64,000 nt of DNA from Neobacillus sp. PS3-34 (GTDB lineage: Bacteria > Bacillota > Bacilli > Bacillales > Cytobacillaceae): contig NZ_CP133267.1 of NCBI RefSeq assembly GCF_030915465.1, positions 1,426,001 to 1,490,000 of the forward strand, in the 5' to 3' direction. Shown here in pieces: positions 46,924 to 56,153 of this stretch. The notes beneath the pieces are model-generated. The model saw nothing but the letters and a program-made list of their open reading frames with translations. It was not told the origin of the DNA and did no database searches. Position 1 is the stretch's first letter; each line of letters opens with the position of its first letter. Position numbers and translations under genes: made by a program.

Positions 46924-48119
46924 TTAATAGTGAAAAAGATGGCCCATTTTACTATGCTTTGTTTTTAAATAGTTCTCATTTTCTTTACGAGCTTCCATTT
47001 CAATTGGAACTCTTTCGACCACTTCTAAATCGTACCCTTTAAGTCCAGTAATCTTCCTGGGGTTATTGGTCAGAAGCTTCATTTTCTTTATTCCAAGGTC
47101 TCTTAATATCTGAGCGCCAATTCCATATTCGCGTAAATCGGGGCCAAAACCAAGCTTTTCATTTGCTTCGACAGTGTCGTAGCCTTCTTCCTGAAGCTTA
47201 TAAGCTCTCAATTTATTAAGAAGCCCTATTCCACGGCTTTTCCTGACGCATATACAGGAGAACCCCTTTTCCCGCTTGCTCGATTTGCTTTAATGCTGCA
47301 TGCAGCTGTGGCCCGCAGTCACACCGGTAGGAACCGAAAGCATCGCCAGTAAGGCATTCAGAGTGTACCCTTACCAGAACAGGTTCACTTGGGTCAATAT
47401 CCCCTTTTACAAGTGCCACATGTTCCTTATCATCAACCAAATTAGAATATCCTACTGCTTTAAAATCGCCGAACTCGGTCGGAAGAATAACTTCTACTTC
47501 TCTCTTAATCAGATTGTCCTTCCTGTTGCGATATTCGATTAAATCCTTGATCGTAATCATTTTCAACTCAAACTGGTCGGCAATTTTACGAAGCTCTGGC
47601 ACACGGGCCATTGTTCCGTCCTCATTCATAATTTCACAAATTACTCCCGCAGGTTTGGCACCGCAAAGCTTTGCCAGATCCACTGCTGCTTCAGTATGGC
47701 CAGCTCTTCTAAGAACTCCTCCTTTTTTTGCGATAAGAGGAAATACATGCCCAGGCCTTTTAAAATCAGCTGGCTTTGATTTAGGGTCAAGCATACTTAT
47801 TACGGTAGCAGAACGCTCGTATGCTGAAATACCTGTAGTTGAAAATTTATGGTCAATACTTACCGTAAAGGCTGTCCCATGCGGATCGGTATTTCGTGAA
47901 ACCATGGGCATCAAGTCCAGCTTCTGTGCGAGCTCTTCTTCAATCGGTACACAAATTAATCCTCTTCCATGTGTAGCCATAAAATTTATGACATCTGGTG
48001 CTGGCCATTTGTGCAAGTGCAATGAGATCCCCTTCATTTTCCCTGTCCTCATCATCACAAACAATGACTGTTTTGCCTTGCATGAGTTCATATATCGCTT
48101 CTTCAATCGGATCAAACAT
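46924..48119 (-). pseudogene. ribBA: Bifunctional RibBA: DHBP synthase / GTP cyclohydrolase II (two frame breaks)
   Basis: About 398 residues after repair. The RibB half has [16 protein letters not shown] near residue 20 and RGLICVPI. The RibA half has [20 protein letters not shown] with zinc Cys, then [17 protein letters not shown] split by a break. Frame is lost near 48001 (one extra base; ATGGCCACACCAGAT would give MATPD) and near 47235-47241. ATG 48119 (MFDPIEEA) has AAGGAGAG in range. The enzyme makes both riboflavin precursors and no other copy is in the window, so the breaks are more likely sequence errors than real loss. Confidence 0.85.
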
Positions 48120-48132
48120 CGCTAATCTCTCC

Positions 48133-48789
48133 TTACTTAAAGCCATTTTCCTCTAAGAAACTGGCTGTTATATTTGCACTTCTTTTTTGACTGGATTGCT
48201 GCCTGTTTGATAAAAAGTGACCGACATATTTTCCAATCATATCGCATTCGATGTTGACAATATCCCCTGTTCCCTTTGTCCCAAGAACAGTTTCTCCCAG
48301 GGTGTGGGGAATGAGCGATAAAGTGAAGCTATCTTCTGTAACTCCAAATACAGTCAAGCTGGTCCCGTCAACAGCTACAGAGCCCTTTAGGATGATGTAA
48401 CTCAACAAATCACTGTCTGCCTCAATTTCATAGTAAACAGCATTTTCGAATTGTTGTTTTCCTTTTATTACACCTGTTCCATCCACATGTCCCGACACAA
48501 AATGTCCGCCAAATCTCCCCCCCGCTGCCATAGCCCTTTCAAGATTAACCTTTGAGCCTCTTTTAACTGTTTGCAGGCTGGTGGCCTTAACTGTTTCAGG
48601 CATCACATCCACCTTGAATTTGTTTTTTGAAAAGGATGTTACTGTGAGGCATACTCCATTGACAGCAATACTGTCCCCAAGATGAACATCCTCCAGTATC
48701 CTGGCTGCGTCAATCGTCAGCACAAAGGATTCTCCGGTATGCTGAATATTTGAAACCAATCCAATCTCCTCAATGATTCCGGTAAACAT
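48133..48789 (-). CDS. ribE: Riboflavin synthase, alpha subunit
   Basis: A 218-residue enzyme of two similar lumazine-binding halves: [15 protein letters not shown] with [13 protein letters not shown] in the first, and [13 protein letters not shown] with [10 protein letters not shown] in the second. It dismutates two lumazines into riboflavin. First gene of the operon, behind an FMN riboswitch and attenuator; ribBA starts 13 bp after it. In B. subtilis ribD comes first, but no ribD is here. Confidence 0.95.
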   Translation of the reverse strand: MFTGIIEEIGLVSNIQHTGESFVLTIDAARILEDVHLGDSIAVNGVCLTVTSFSKNKFKVDVMPETVKATSLQTVKRGSKVNLERAMAAGGRFGGHFVSGHVDGTGVIKGKQQFENAVYYEIEADSDLLSYIILKGSVAVDGTSLTVFGVTEDSFTLSLIPHTLGETVLGTKGTGDIVNIECDMIGKYVGHFLSNRQQSSQKRSANITASFLEENGFK

Positions 48790-48840
48790 GATTTGTTACC
48801 TCTCTTTACCTATGTTTTGCATCAGAGTATTTTATACAAT

Positions 48841-48875
48841 AAAAAGACCCTAAAGCACTAACACTTCAGGGTCAT
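48841..48875 (-). terminator. FMN-riboswitch expression-platform terminator
   Basis: GACCCTGAAG and CTTTAGGGTC around TGTTAGTG, followed on the minus strand by TTTTTATT. It lies between the aptamer and ribE. Confidence 0.9.
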
Positions 48876-48998
48876 CGAAAAGGCATTATAAAATAAAGGG
48901 TTGAAAAAAATGGAGGATTAAAAAACCCTATGCGCTGGTTAAACTCCATCGGCAAAAAAGGGTACACTTGTCCCCTTGCCCAATCCTTAAATTTCGCT

Positions 48999-49135
48999 TC
49001 CTTCTCCCATCCAGACTATACTGTCGGCTCTGGAGTTTCACCAGATCCACCGGTTAACAAAGTTAACCGGGTCACGGACTAAGCAGCACATGCTGCATCA
49101 CCGCCGGTTGGGAATTGCACCCGACCCCGAAGGAA
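48999..49135 (-). ncRNA. FMN riboswitch (RFN element)
   Basis: Minus-strand blocks in order: TTCGGGGTCGGGTGCAATTC, CCAACCGGCGGT, AGTCCGTGACCC, GGTGGATCTGGTGAAACTCC, AGAGCCGACAGT and TCTGGATGGGAGAAG. All conserved RFN boxes are present. It regulates ribE-ribBA-ribH by termination at 48841-48875. The rest of the 48790-49246 gap has no gene. Confidence 0.97.
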
Positions 49136-49246
49136 ATATTCATTTGTATTTATATAATACTTAATATTTCTTAGAAAGGAAATATTAATGCCTCGAATTC
49201 AAAAGAATGAACTGGCACCAGTTCGGTTCAGCCCACTCTATTCTTA

Positions 49247-50465
49247 TTATTCTATATCTTTTCTTTTTAAAAATTCCAGTTTAATTTCCTGAAGCGTTGA
49301 CGGCTCCGTAATAAGGCGAAAACCAGTGAGAGCAAGGCCTTCGCTCCAGTGATAAGAGCTTCATCTCCTTTTTGAGACCGGGCTGCTTCCCGGAACTCAA
49401 CTGTATGGGCAATGAGGTCATCCGGACCAATTTTTATGTAAGGATGGATGGTAGGAACCACTTGACTGATATTTCCTGCATCAGTGGAACCTAATCCTTC
49501 CTTTTCTCCAGTTGCGACTTTTTCCCCCAGTTCTTCAATAACCTCCTGAAAAACCGAATCATAACGCCTGTTCAATAGCAGGTTATCTACTTCATTTTGA
49601 AAAGCAATCACGTTTACTTCTGCGCCAGCTGCTAACGCTGCTCCTTCCGCAATAGCTTTAACTTTCCTGGTAACTCCATTCAGTGTCTCTCTAGTAGCTG
49701 CCCTGATGAAAAACCTGGCTTTTGCATATTCGGGCACTATATTGGGAGCATCACCTCCATGAGTAATAATGCCATGGATGCGAACATCATCTGTGACATG
49801 CTGCCTTAATGCATTGATACCATTAAACAACTGGATGACTGCATCCAAAGCATTGATTCCTTCGTGAGGAGACGCAGAGGCATGGGCAGCCTTGCCGATG
49901 AATTCAAAATCCAGTGGATCAACAGCAAGGGAGGTGCTGGTAATTCTGGTCTGACCTGATGGATGTACCATGATGCAGGCATCAATGCCTTCCAAAAGGC
50001 CATGTTTCACAAAACTTCCTTTTGCACTTCCATTAGGTCCACCTTCTTCAGCTGGCGTCCCAAAGACCACTACTTCTCCACCCGTCACATCAAGAATTTT
50101 GCTAAGGGCAATAGCCGCTGCTGTGCTTGTGGTTCCGATGATATTATGCCCGCATGCATGGCCAGGCCAGGCAGTGCATCATATTCAGCAAGGAAGCCAA
50201 TAACCGGACCATCTTTTTTAGCAGATTTTTTTCTGGCCAGGAAAGCAGTCTCATGCCCTGCAACACTTCTTTCCACAGCAAATCCTTCCGATACCAAAAG
50301 ATCCACAAGCAGTGATGAAGCAAAATACTCCTCATTGCCTATTTCAGGCTTGCCATGAATCTGGTGGCTTATATCAATATACTTTTCTTTATTTTCTTCA
50401 ACATTGCCCAAAATCGCTGCCTTCAATGCCTCCACCTTGGATATTGCTGTTGTCATCAATGTCAC
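49247..50465 (-). pseudogene. M20-family amidohydrolase (AbgB-like), two frame breaks
   Basis: About 406 residues after repair. It has IHGKPEIGNEEYFAS, FLAEYDALPGL, then GHACGHNIIGTTS in the shifted frame, FGTPAEEGGPNGSAK, the dimerisation lid (FEFIGKAAHASASPHEG), GLGSTDAGNISQ and a His in PYIKIG. These suit a two-zinc aminoacylase that removes an acyl group from an amino acid or p-aminobenzoyl-glutamate. Frame is lost at GGCC 50160-50163 and GGCC 49336-49339. After the second repair the protein ends with LALTGFRLITEPSTLQEIKL and a stop at 49247. It follows metQ by 15 bp, so it may belong to the SAM-controlled unit. Confidence 0.82.
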
Positions 50466-50480
50466 TCCTTTTCATTTTTA

Positions 50481-51318
50481 TTATTCTCCAATATCGCTTA
50501 ATGGAACAAATGTAGGAATTGTGCTGCCTTTATATTCTTTTTCTATAAATTCAGCTACATCATCCTGCTGGTAGAGCTTAGCTATTTTTTTGAGCACTTT
50601 ACTGTTTTTATCCTCTGTACGTGCTGCAATGATATTGATATACGGCTTAGCTGTAGCATTTTCATGGAAAATGGAGTCCTTAACTGGATTTAAACCTGCA
50701 TCGACTGCGATACCATTATTGATAATAGAAGCAGCAACGTCTGGCATTACCCTCGGAGTTTGCCGGCAACAACAGGAACAATTTTTAATTTCTTCGGATT
50801 TTCAACAATTTTATCAAGAGAACCGTTCCCGTCAAAATTCTTAGGTAATTTGATAAGCCCCGCCTCCTGGAGAAGCAGGAAGGCCTCCCCATGTTGGTGG
50901 CTTCGTTTGGTACGGCAATTTTACCGCCATTCGGAAGCTCTTTTACCGATTTATACTTGTCAGAGTAAATTCCCATCGGAGCTATGACAGTTGTTGCGAT
51001 GGGTACCAAGTCAAGATTATGTTCCTTTTTAAATGCATTGAAATAAGAGATTGTCTGGAACGCATTAGCCTCGATTTCACCTTCGGAAAGTGCCATGTTC
51101 GGCTGCACATAATCTGAGAAGCGGACTATTTCAATTTTGATTCCTTCCTTTTTCGGCCTTTTTGCTACAAAGTCCCAAATACGGTTATCTGAACCGCTGA
51201 CTCCAATCTTAACGGTTACTTCTTTCTTAGCCGATCCTCTGGCTTTATCGATGGAGCAGCCTGTAACGATAGCTGCAATTAAAAGTAAAAACACCAAAAA
51301 TCCTACTGATCTTTTCAT
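50481..51318 (-). pseudogene. metQ: Methionine ABC transporter substrate-binding lipoprotein MetQ (two frame breaks)
   Basis: About 279 residues after repair. A lipoprotein signal ends at LIAAIVTGC; FSDYVQPNMALSEGEIEANAFQ and GKIAVPNEATNMGR are the NlpA-family binding segments. Frame is lost at GGCC 50882-50885 (GGGCC gives MGRAFLLLQEAGLIKLP) and at about 50761-50765, after which TPRVMPDVAASIINNG continues. ATG 51318 has GGGAGAG seven bases upstream. It follows metP by 14 bp. The breaks are probably sequence errors. Confidence 0.87.
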
Positions 51319-51332
51319 CAATACACTCTCCC

Positions 51333-51980
51333 TTATCTTCTTCTTATTTTTTTTGAAAGGATGTTTCCCGAGGTCTGAAGCGCCTGGACAAGAATGACCA
51401 GGATGCCGACGGTGATGATCATTACTTTTGTGTCAAACCGCTGGTAGCCGTAGGTAATAGCCAGATCACCCAAACCGCCTCCGCCCACGGCACCTGCCAT
51501 TGCGGATGCACCGATTAAACCCACGGTCGCGATTGTTAACCCAAGTACAAGGGAACTTAAAGCTTCCGGTACAAGAAAGCGGAAAATAATTTGGCTTGGG
51601 GTAGCCCCCATTGCCTCCGCTGCTTCAATTACTCCTGGATCTACTTCCAGTAATGAATTTTCAATTAGCCTGGCTATGTAGGCGGCATAAAAGACAAGCG
51701 GTACCACCGCTGCTGCTGTACCGATTGAAGTACCGACAATCAACCTTGTCAGCGGGATAATAGCAACCAGCAGAATGATAAATGGCACTGAACGAAAAAT
51801 ATTTATGAATCCATTTAAAACCGTAAATAAGGGAACGTTCTCCAGCAAATGCCCCTTCCGTGTAACCACCAATAAAATGCCGAGCGGAAGTCCGATTAAT
51901 GTGGAAAACATGAGCGAAAATCCTACCATTGTTAGGGTATCAAGCAATGCTTGAACAATTTCGGTATTATCAACCAGCAT
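51333..51980 (-). CDS. metP: Methionine ABC transporter permease
   Basis: A 215-residue membrane protein with five helices and the ABC permease loop EAAEAMGATPSQIIFRFLVPEA that docks on the ATPase. It imports methionine with MetN and MetQ. Its start lies 11 bp inside the end of metN, so translation is coupled. The frame is intact. Confidence 0.95.
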   Translation of the reverse strand: MLVDNTEIVQALLDTLTMVGFSLMFSTLIGLPLGILLVVTRKGHLLENVPLFTVLNGFINIFRSVPFIILLVAIIPLTRLIVGTSIGTAAAVVPLVFYAAYIARLIENSLLEVDPGVIEAAEAMGATPSQIIFRFLVPEALSSLVLGLTIATVGLIGASAMAGAVGGGGLGDLAITYGYQRFDTKVMIITVGILVILVQALQTSGNILSKKIRRR

Positions 51981-53001
51981 ACGGAAGCACCTCCTTTATC
52001 GAGACATTTTTAATGTTGATAAACAAAACAGCCCTGTTGATTTCACTTTCAGCACCCTGGAACTCAACAAGCAGGTTTCCGTATGGTATTCCCTGAAGTT
52101 CCGTGATATTTCCATATAAAATATTGACATCAATATTGAACTGCTTGGCGATTTTAGATAACAGCGGCTGGCCGGCGCTGCTTCCCACAAAGATAATTTT
52201 ATAAATCTTCTTGTCACCACCCGTTTCCTTTATGGCCTTCTGAATCGATTCCGGTATACTGTCATTCATAACCGAGCTAACGAAGTTCTTTGCAGTCGCG
52301 GTTTGCGGGTTTGAAAATACTTCGAAAACGGTTCCCGACTCAATGATCCTACCCTCTTCAATCACGGCGACTTTATCGCAAATCTCACGGATGACACCCA
52401 TTTCATGCGTTATCAGCAATATGGTAATGTTATATGCTTTATTAATCTTCTTTAAAAGCTGGAGTATTGCCCCAGTTGTTTGCGGATCAAGGGCTGAAGT
52501 TGCCTCATCACAAAGCAGAATGGAAGGCTGGGTAGCGAGCGACCTTGCTATTCCTACCCTTTGCTTTTGCCCGCCTGATAATTGGTCAGGATAGTGGCTG
52601 GCTTTATCTTTTAGCCCAACAAACTCAAGCAGTTCATTTACCTTTTGTTTGATTTCCTTTCCAGGCACCTTTGCCAGCTTAAGGGGGATTGCTACATTAT
52701 CAAATACGGTTTTTGAGTTTAATAGATTGAAATGCTGGAAAACCATCCCGATTTTTCGCTTTGCATCACGTACCTCCTTTTTGGATAAAGCTGCGAGATC
52801 TTTGCCCCCAACTAAAACTCTTCCTGAAGTAGGACGCTCCAATAAGTTCACACAGCGGATGAGAGAGCTTTTACCGGCTCCGCTAAAGCCGATCACTCCA
52901 AAAACTTCGCCTTCATTGATAGATAAATCGATTCCTTGAAGCGCATTTATTTGCCTTCCTCCGCTTTCGTAAACCTTTGTGACACTTTCAAAGACAATCA
53001 T
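51970..53001 (-). CDS. metN: Methionine ABC transporter ATP-binding protein
   Basis: 343 residues: Walker A GFSGAGKSSLIRC (about 37-49), signature LSGGQKQRVGIARSL, Walker B ILLCDEATSALDPQT, switch His in LLITHEMG. The C-terminal NIL (ACT-like) domain at about 265-340 binds methionine and inhibits transport. First gene of metNPQ, directly after SAM riboswitch A. GGGGG lies in range of the ATG. Confidence 0.96.
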   Translation of the reverse strand: MIVFESVTKVYESGGRQINALQGIDLSINEGEVFGVIGFSGAGKSSLIRCVNLLERPTSGRVLVGGKDLAALSKKEVRDAKRKIGMVFQHFNLLNSKTVFDNVAIPLKLAKVPGKEIKQKVNELLEFVGLKDKASHYPDQLSGGQKQRVGIARSLATQPSILLCDEATSALDPQTTGAILQLLKKINKAYNITILLITHEMGVIREICDKVAVIEEGRIIESGTVFEVFSNPQTATAKNFVSSVMNDSIPESIQKAIKETGGDKKIYKIIFVGSSAGQPLLSKIAKQFNIDVNILYGNITELQGIPYGNLLVEFQGAESEINRAVLFINIKNVSIKEVLPYAG

Positions 53002-53029
53002 GTTGTAGAACCCCCTTTTCTTATTTTCA

Positions 53030-53197
53030 AAATAAAAAGCCCCTTCTTGGAAACAAGAAGAGGCTCATCAAAGAACATAAATAGACAAGGTCTCATCTTA
53101 TCTCCCAAGCCTAATGCTTGATGGAATTGGCACAGTTCTCAAATATGAGTCCGCTGCCGAGGTTTCATAGGCCAGTCCCTCCACCTCTCTTGATAAG
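53030..53197 (-). ncRNA. SAM-I riboswitch A with terminator, upstream of metN
   Basis: Minus strand: CTTATCAAGAGAGGTGGAGG, GACTGGCCTATGAAACCTCG, GCAGC, then CTGTGCCAATTCCATC and GGGAGATAAG close the aptamer. The terminator is AGCCTCTTCTTG/CAAGAAGGGGCT with TTTTTATTTT at 53030-53066. Methionine shortage, and so low SAM, should allow metNPQ transcription. Confidence 0.96.
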
Positions 53198-53277
53198 TAA
53201 AGATTGTTTTTACTATGCAATTTTTGTTTAATACACCACCATGTTAACGCGGTATTTTATAAAAGTAAATACCTTTT

Positions 53278-53445
53278 TTAAACTTTTTTACCATTTTCTT
53301 TTAATAAACGGTATTCGCTTTCCAGTCTATCCAATGGAACATCATATAAATGCCGATGATCTGAAGTTTTGTAGACATTTTGCGCTATGAGCCTTTCAAT
53401 CAACTTTGCTTTTCTGTTTTCCACCAATTCTGATAACCTCGCCAC
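53278..53445 (-). CDS. Fur-regulated basic protein FbpA-like small protein
   Basis: 55 residues from GTG 53445, with AGAGGTGG in range. The sequence ARLSELVENRKAKLIERLIA then QNVYKTSDHRHLYDVPLDRLE and a basic tail fits the FbpA domain (arginine/lysine-rich helix, LIxxLIxxGVYK, LYxxxLxxLExEY). In B. subtilis FbpA is one of the Fur-controlled partners of the FsrA small RNA. Here it sits behind two tandem SAM-I riboswitches and before a third, and no Fur box was seen, so its control seems to have changed. Earlier in-frame starts are possible. Confidence 0.65.
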   Translation of the reverse strand: MARLSELVENRKAKLIERLIAQNVYKTSDHRHLYDVPLDRLESEYRLLKENGKKV

Positions 53446-53469
53446 TTCATCTACCACCTCTTGGTCAAA

Positions 53470-53622
53470 TAAAAAACTCCCTCCTTGAAGTAAGAAGAGA
53501 GTATCAGGTTTCCCCGGCTCTTCTTATCTCTCAGGATTAATCCTGCAGGAATTGGCACAGTTCTCCAAAAGGAGCCTGCTGCCGAGGTTTCATAGGCCTT
53601 TCCCTCCACCTCTCTTGATAAG
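53470..53622 (-). ncRNA. SAM-I riboswitch B with terminator, upstream of the FbpA-like gene
   Basis: Minus strand: TTATCAAGAGAGGTGGAGGG, AAAGGCCTATGAAACCTCGG, CAGC, CTGTGCCAATTCCTGC and GAGAGATAAG. The terminator ACTCTCTTCTT/AAGGAGGGAGT plus TTTTTTATTT is at 53470-53502. Confidence 0.95.
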
Positions 53623-53689
53623 AAAAAAAACTATTCAATTTTTCGCATAGATTAATATAAGATTGCTTTTACCTTATATAATATAAAAA

Positions 53690-53846
53690 TAAAAACCTCT
53701 TCTCAGTTAAGAAGAGGTTTGCAGTCGTAAGGAATACTTCACTCTTCTTATCTTTCAGGATTCACTCCTGCTGGAATTGGCACAGTGCTCATTCGAGTCT
53801 GCTGCCGAGGTTTCGTTGGGCCATACCCTCCACCTCTCTTGATAAG
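53690..53846 (-). ncRNA. SAM-I riboswitch C with terminator, in tandem with B
   Basis: Minus strand: CTTATCAAGAGAGGTGGAGG, GTATGGCCCAACGAAACCTC, GGCAGC, CTGTGCCAATTCCAGC and GAAAGATAAG. The terminator AACCTCTTCTT/AAGAAGAGGTT plus TTTTTATTTTT is at 53690-53719. No gene lies between C and B. Confidence 0.94.
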
Positions 53847-53987
53847 AATCAATTTTATAAGGTTTTAAATCTAAAATTAAATCTAAGGCATGATTTAAAG
53901 AATGTCAATTAAAAAGTTGACTATTTCAAAAATTTAATGTTAACATCATTTTATTAAATTATTTTAAACCTTTAAATTCATATAAAT

Positions 53988-54131
53988 TATCAAGAGTGAA
54001 CGAGAGATCTGGCTCCGTGACTTCACAGCAACCTGCTAAATGCAAGGTGCTCCCACCAGCAAAGCTAATGCTTTGGTTGATAAAAGTGTCCGTGCACTCT
54101 TTTTGCAGCCAAAGCAAAAAGAGTTTTTTAT
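53988..54131 (+). ncRNA. SAM-I-type riboswitch D with terminator, upstream of the esterase gene
   Basis: Plus strand: TTATCAAGAGTGAACGAGAG, ATCTGGCTCCGTGA, CAGCAACC, AAGGTGCTCCCACCAGC and GGTTGATAA. The outer TTATCAA/TTGATAA helix, GAGAGA, GCAACC and AAGGTGCT elements follow the S-box layout, though the core differs from A-C. The terminator CTCTTTTTGC/GCAAAAAGAG plus TTTTTTATTT is at 54097-54131, just before the esterase ribosome binding site. Confidence 0.8.
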
Positions 54132-54145
54132 TTGGAGGAGATTTT

Positions 54146-54916
54146 ATGGAAAAAGCGTATCCAGTGATCGCAGGGGCGGAATCATTCTTTTTTCAGGGAA
54201 ACGAAATCGGTATTCTCATTTGCCACGGCTTTAATGCGACTCCCCAGAGTGTCCGTTTCCTTGGTGAGCAGTTCGCAAGAGCGGGCCTTACCGTATATGG
54301 CCTCGTCTAAAAGGCCATGGTACCCACTTTCTTGAAATGGAACAATGCCATTTTGAAGTTTGGATAGATTCACTTTTTCAAGCCTACGATTATTTGAGGA
54401 CATTCTGTAGGGAAATTTATTTGATCGGTCAATCAATGGGCGGGCTATCTGGCCTTAGAACTGGCCAGCAGAGGAATTCCCCTTGATGGAATTATCACTA
54501 TAAATGCAGCCCTGTCCGTACCTGGTTATGAGAGGAACTCTGAAGAAACTGTACAAAGGTACATTCCTGAAGACGATCCTGATATTAATGCTAAAAATGT
54601 GCATGAAATTGTTTATGACACAGTCCCTGTTACGGCCATTCGGAATCTTCTTCAACTGGCGGCTCACACTAAAAATAAACTGTCCCTTGTGTCATGTCCT
54701 GCTTTAATTCTTAAATCAAAGGTGGATCATGTCGTTCCTCCAGAGAATTCAGATTTTATTTTTGAAAGAATCTCATCGGTCTTTAAAAGAATTGAAACTC
54801 TTGAAAATTCCTATCATGTTGCCTCAATGGATTATGATAAACAAAGTATTGTCGATGAAACCCTATTCTTTATAAAGTCAATCGCTGCTTCCTCTTCTAT
54901 AATTAGCAAAATTTGA
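54146..54916 (+). pseudogene. Alpha/beta-hydrolase carboxylesterase, Est30-like (two frame breaks)
   Basis: About 256 residues after repair. It has the oxyanion region ICHGFNATPQSVRFLGEQF, then LKGHGTHF, the nucleophile elbow GQSMGG, LVSCPALILKSKVDHVVPPENS (acid Asp) and NSYHVASMDYDK (His). These are the parts of an Est30-type carboxylesterase or monoacylglycerol lipase. Frame is lost at GGCC 54299-54302 (one C) and at 54442-54444 (one extra G). ATG 54146 follows GGAGGAG. A SAM-I-type riboswitch and terminator precede it, unusual for this family. Substrate unknown. Confidence 0.82.
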
Positions 54917-54923
54917 TAATGGA

Positions 54924-55923
54924 TTATCTTCTATTCGGGATATATCCTTCTTCTCTAAACCATTGGATCGTTCGTTCAATCGTTTCGTCTAAAGATAGAG
55001 TACTGGTAAAGCCTAGCTCAGTTTCTGATTTTTTCCCCTCTAAAAATTGTCCTAAAGCCATAATCGCGACTGTGGTGGAATTTAGCTTTGCTTCTTTTCC
55101 ACCTGTTAGCTTTTGTTTTGTTTCAAAAAGAAAAGCCAATAATTTGGCAATTGGAAGGGGAATCCGTTTTGATGGAGGATTCACTCCTGCGCTAACAGCA
55201 ATATTCCGGGTCAAATCACTCATGGAAATGTTCGTTCCCGTAAATAAATATCGTTCCCCTGCTCTTCCCTTTTCCGCGGCAAGAACAATCCCTTTGCCGG
55301 CATCACCTGCATAAATCACGTTTCGATTTCCTTCAATATAAGCTGGCATGGATTCCTTGGCAATTTCTACAACGAGCCTTCCCGTCGAGGGACCGTAATC
55401 ATACTCTCCAAAACACATCGTCGGAATGGCAATCACCACTGGCAACCCTTCTTTAGCCTTCTCTCTTGCCAACCAATCCAGTTCATATTTCACCTGTAAA
55501 TAAGGCGTTTTATTTTGGCCGTGATTCATAGATCAGTTTTTCCGTTCCTGGCTCTCCGTCCAAACTTTTAGGTAAAGCAATCGCGGCACCGAGGTATACA
55601 ATTTTCTTTAGATGTACCATTTTACATGCATCATAGAAAATTTCCATCTGATTATTCGCAACAATTACTTCCTCTTTCCAATGTCTTGGTTCTGTAGGAT
55701 AATAAGCTCCGCAATGGATGACTGCATCAATATCCTGTAATCCCCCTGCAATGCTGGAAGAATTGTTAAAATCAATTATACGATCGATATAATTTAAATC
55801 GCTGATCCTTTTGAGATTAGAAGTTTTTCTTCGTAGGACGACTAATTCGTGCCCTTTTTCAAGGACTGCTTTAGCTGTATGATGACCAATCATTCCTGTC
55901 GCCCCGATGACCGCAATTTTCAT
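54924..55923 (-). pseudogene. NAD(P)-dependent epimerase/dehydratase family protein (frame break)
   Basis: About 333 residues. An extended SDR with IAVIGATGMIGHHTAKAVLEKGHE (cofactor), DAVIHCGAYYP, then KYELDWLAREKAKEGLPVVI, YAGDAGKGIVLAAEKG and a C-terminal tail of the dihydroflavonol-reductase/epimerase type. The catalytic Tyr region is YESRPK...PYLQVKYE, where the frame is lost near GGCC 55517-55520. A GTTTAA-N4-TTAAAC repeat lies 28 bp before the start, identical in type to those by the ArsR regulator 16 kb away. It converges on the esterase gene. Confidence 0.8.
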
Positions 55924-55950
55924 TTTTCTTCACCTTCCCAGAAATCATCC

Positions 55951-55966
55951 GTTTAAACACTTAAAC
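55951..55966 (-). promoter_or_regulatory. Candidate ArsR-type operator upstream of the epimerase gene
   Basis: GTTTAAACACTTAAAC, a perfect 6-4-6 inverted repeat matching those at 39463 and 39843. Confidence 0.6.
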
Positions 55967-56106
55967 ATAATAATGACATTATCATATAATTCAAAAGCCC
56001 CCCTCGTCAATCTAGGCTAATTTTTTTGCAGAACTTGATCGCAACGAATAATTTCTAGGAGGACAAAAATGTTAATTATTGACTTATTTATCGCTGTTCT
56101 ATAAAA

Positions 56107-56127
56107 TTATAACTTAATTAGTTATAA
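56107..56127 (+). promoter_or_regulatory. Palindromic operator before the regulator-exporter pair
   Basis: TTATAACT-TAATT-AGTTATAA, a perfect 8-5-8 inverted repeat 27 bp before the regulator start. Probably the binding site of the winged-helix protein encoded next. Confidence 0.6.
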
Positions 56128-56153
56128 AATTTTAGAACTGGGTGATTTGAGTT

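Noticed and set aside
46924..48146. True loss of ribBA function
   Set aside because: Both breaks are single-base events in a window full of such events, while ribE, ribH and the FMN riboswitch are intact; sequence error is the simpler reading.
52936..53121. 61-codon plus-strand frame
   Set aside because: Overlaps SAM riboswitch A and the start of metN on the other strand.
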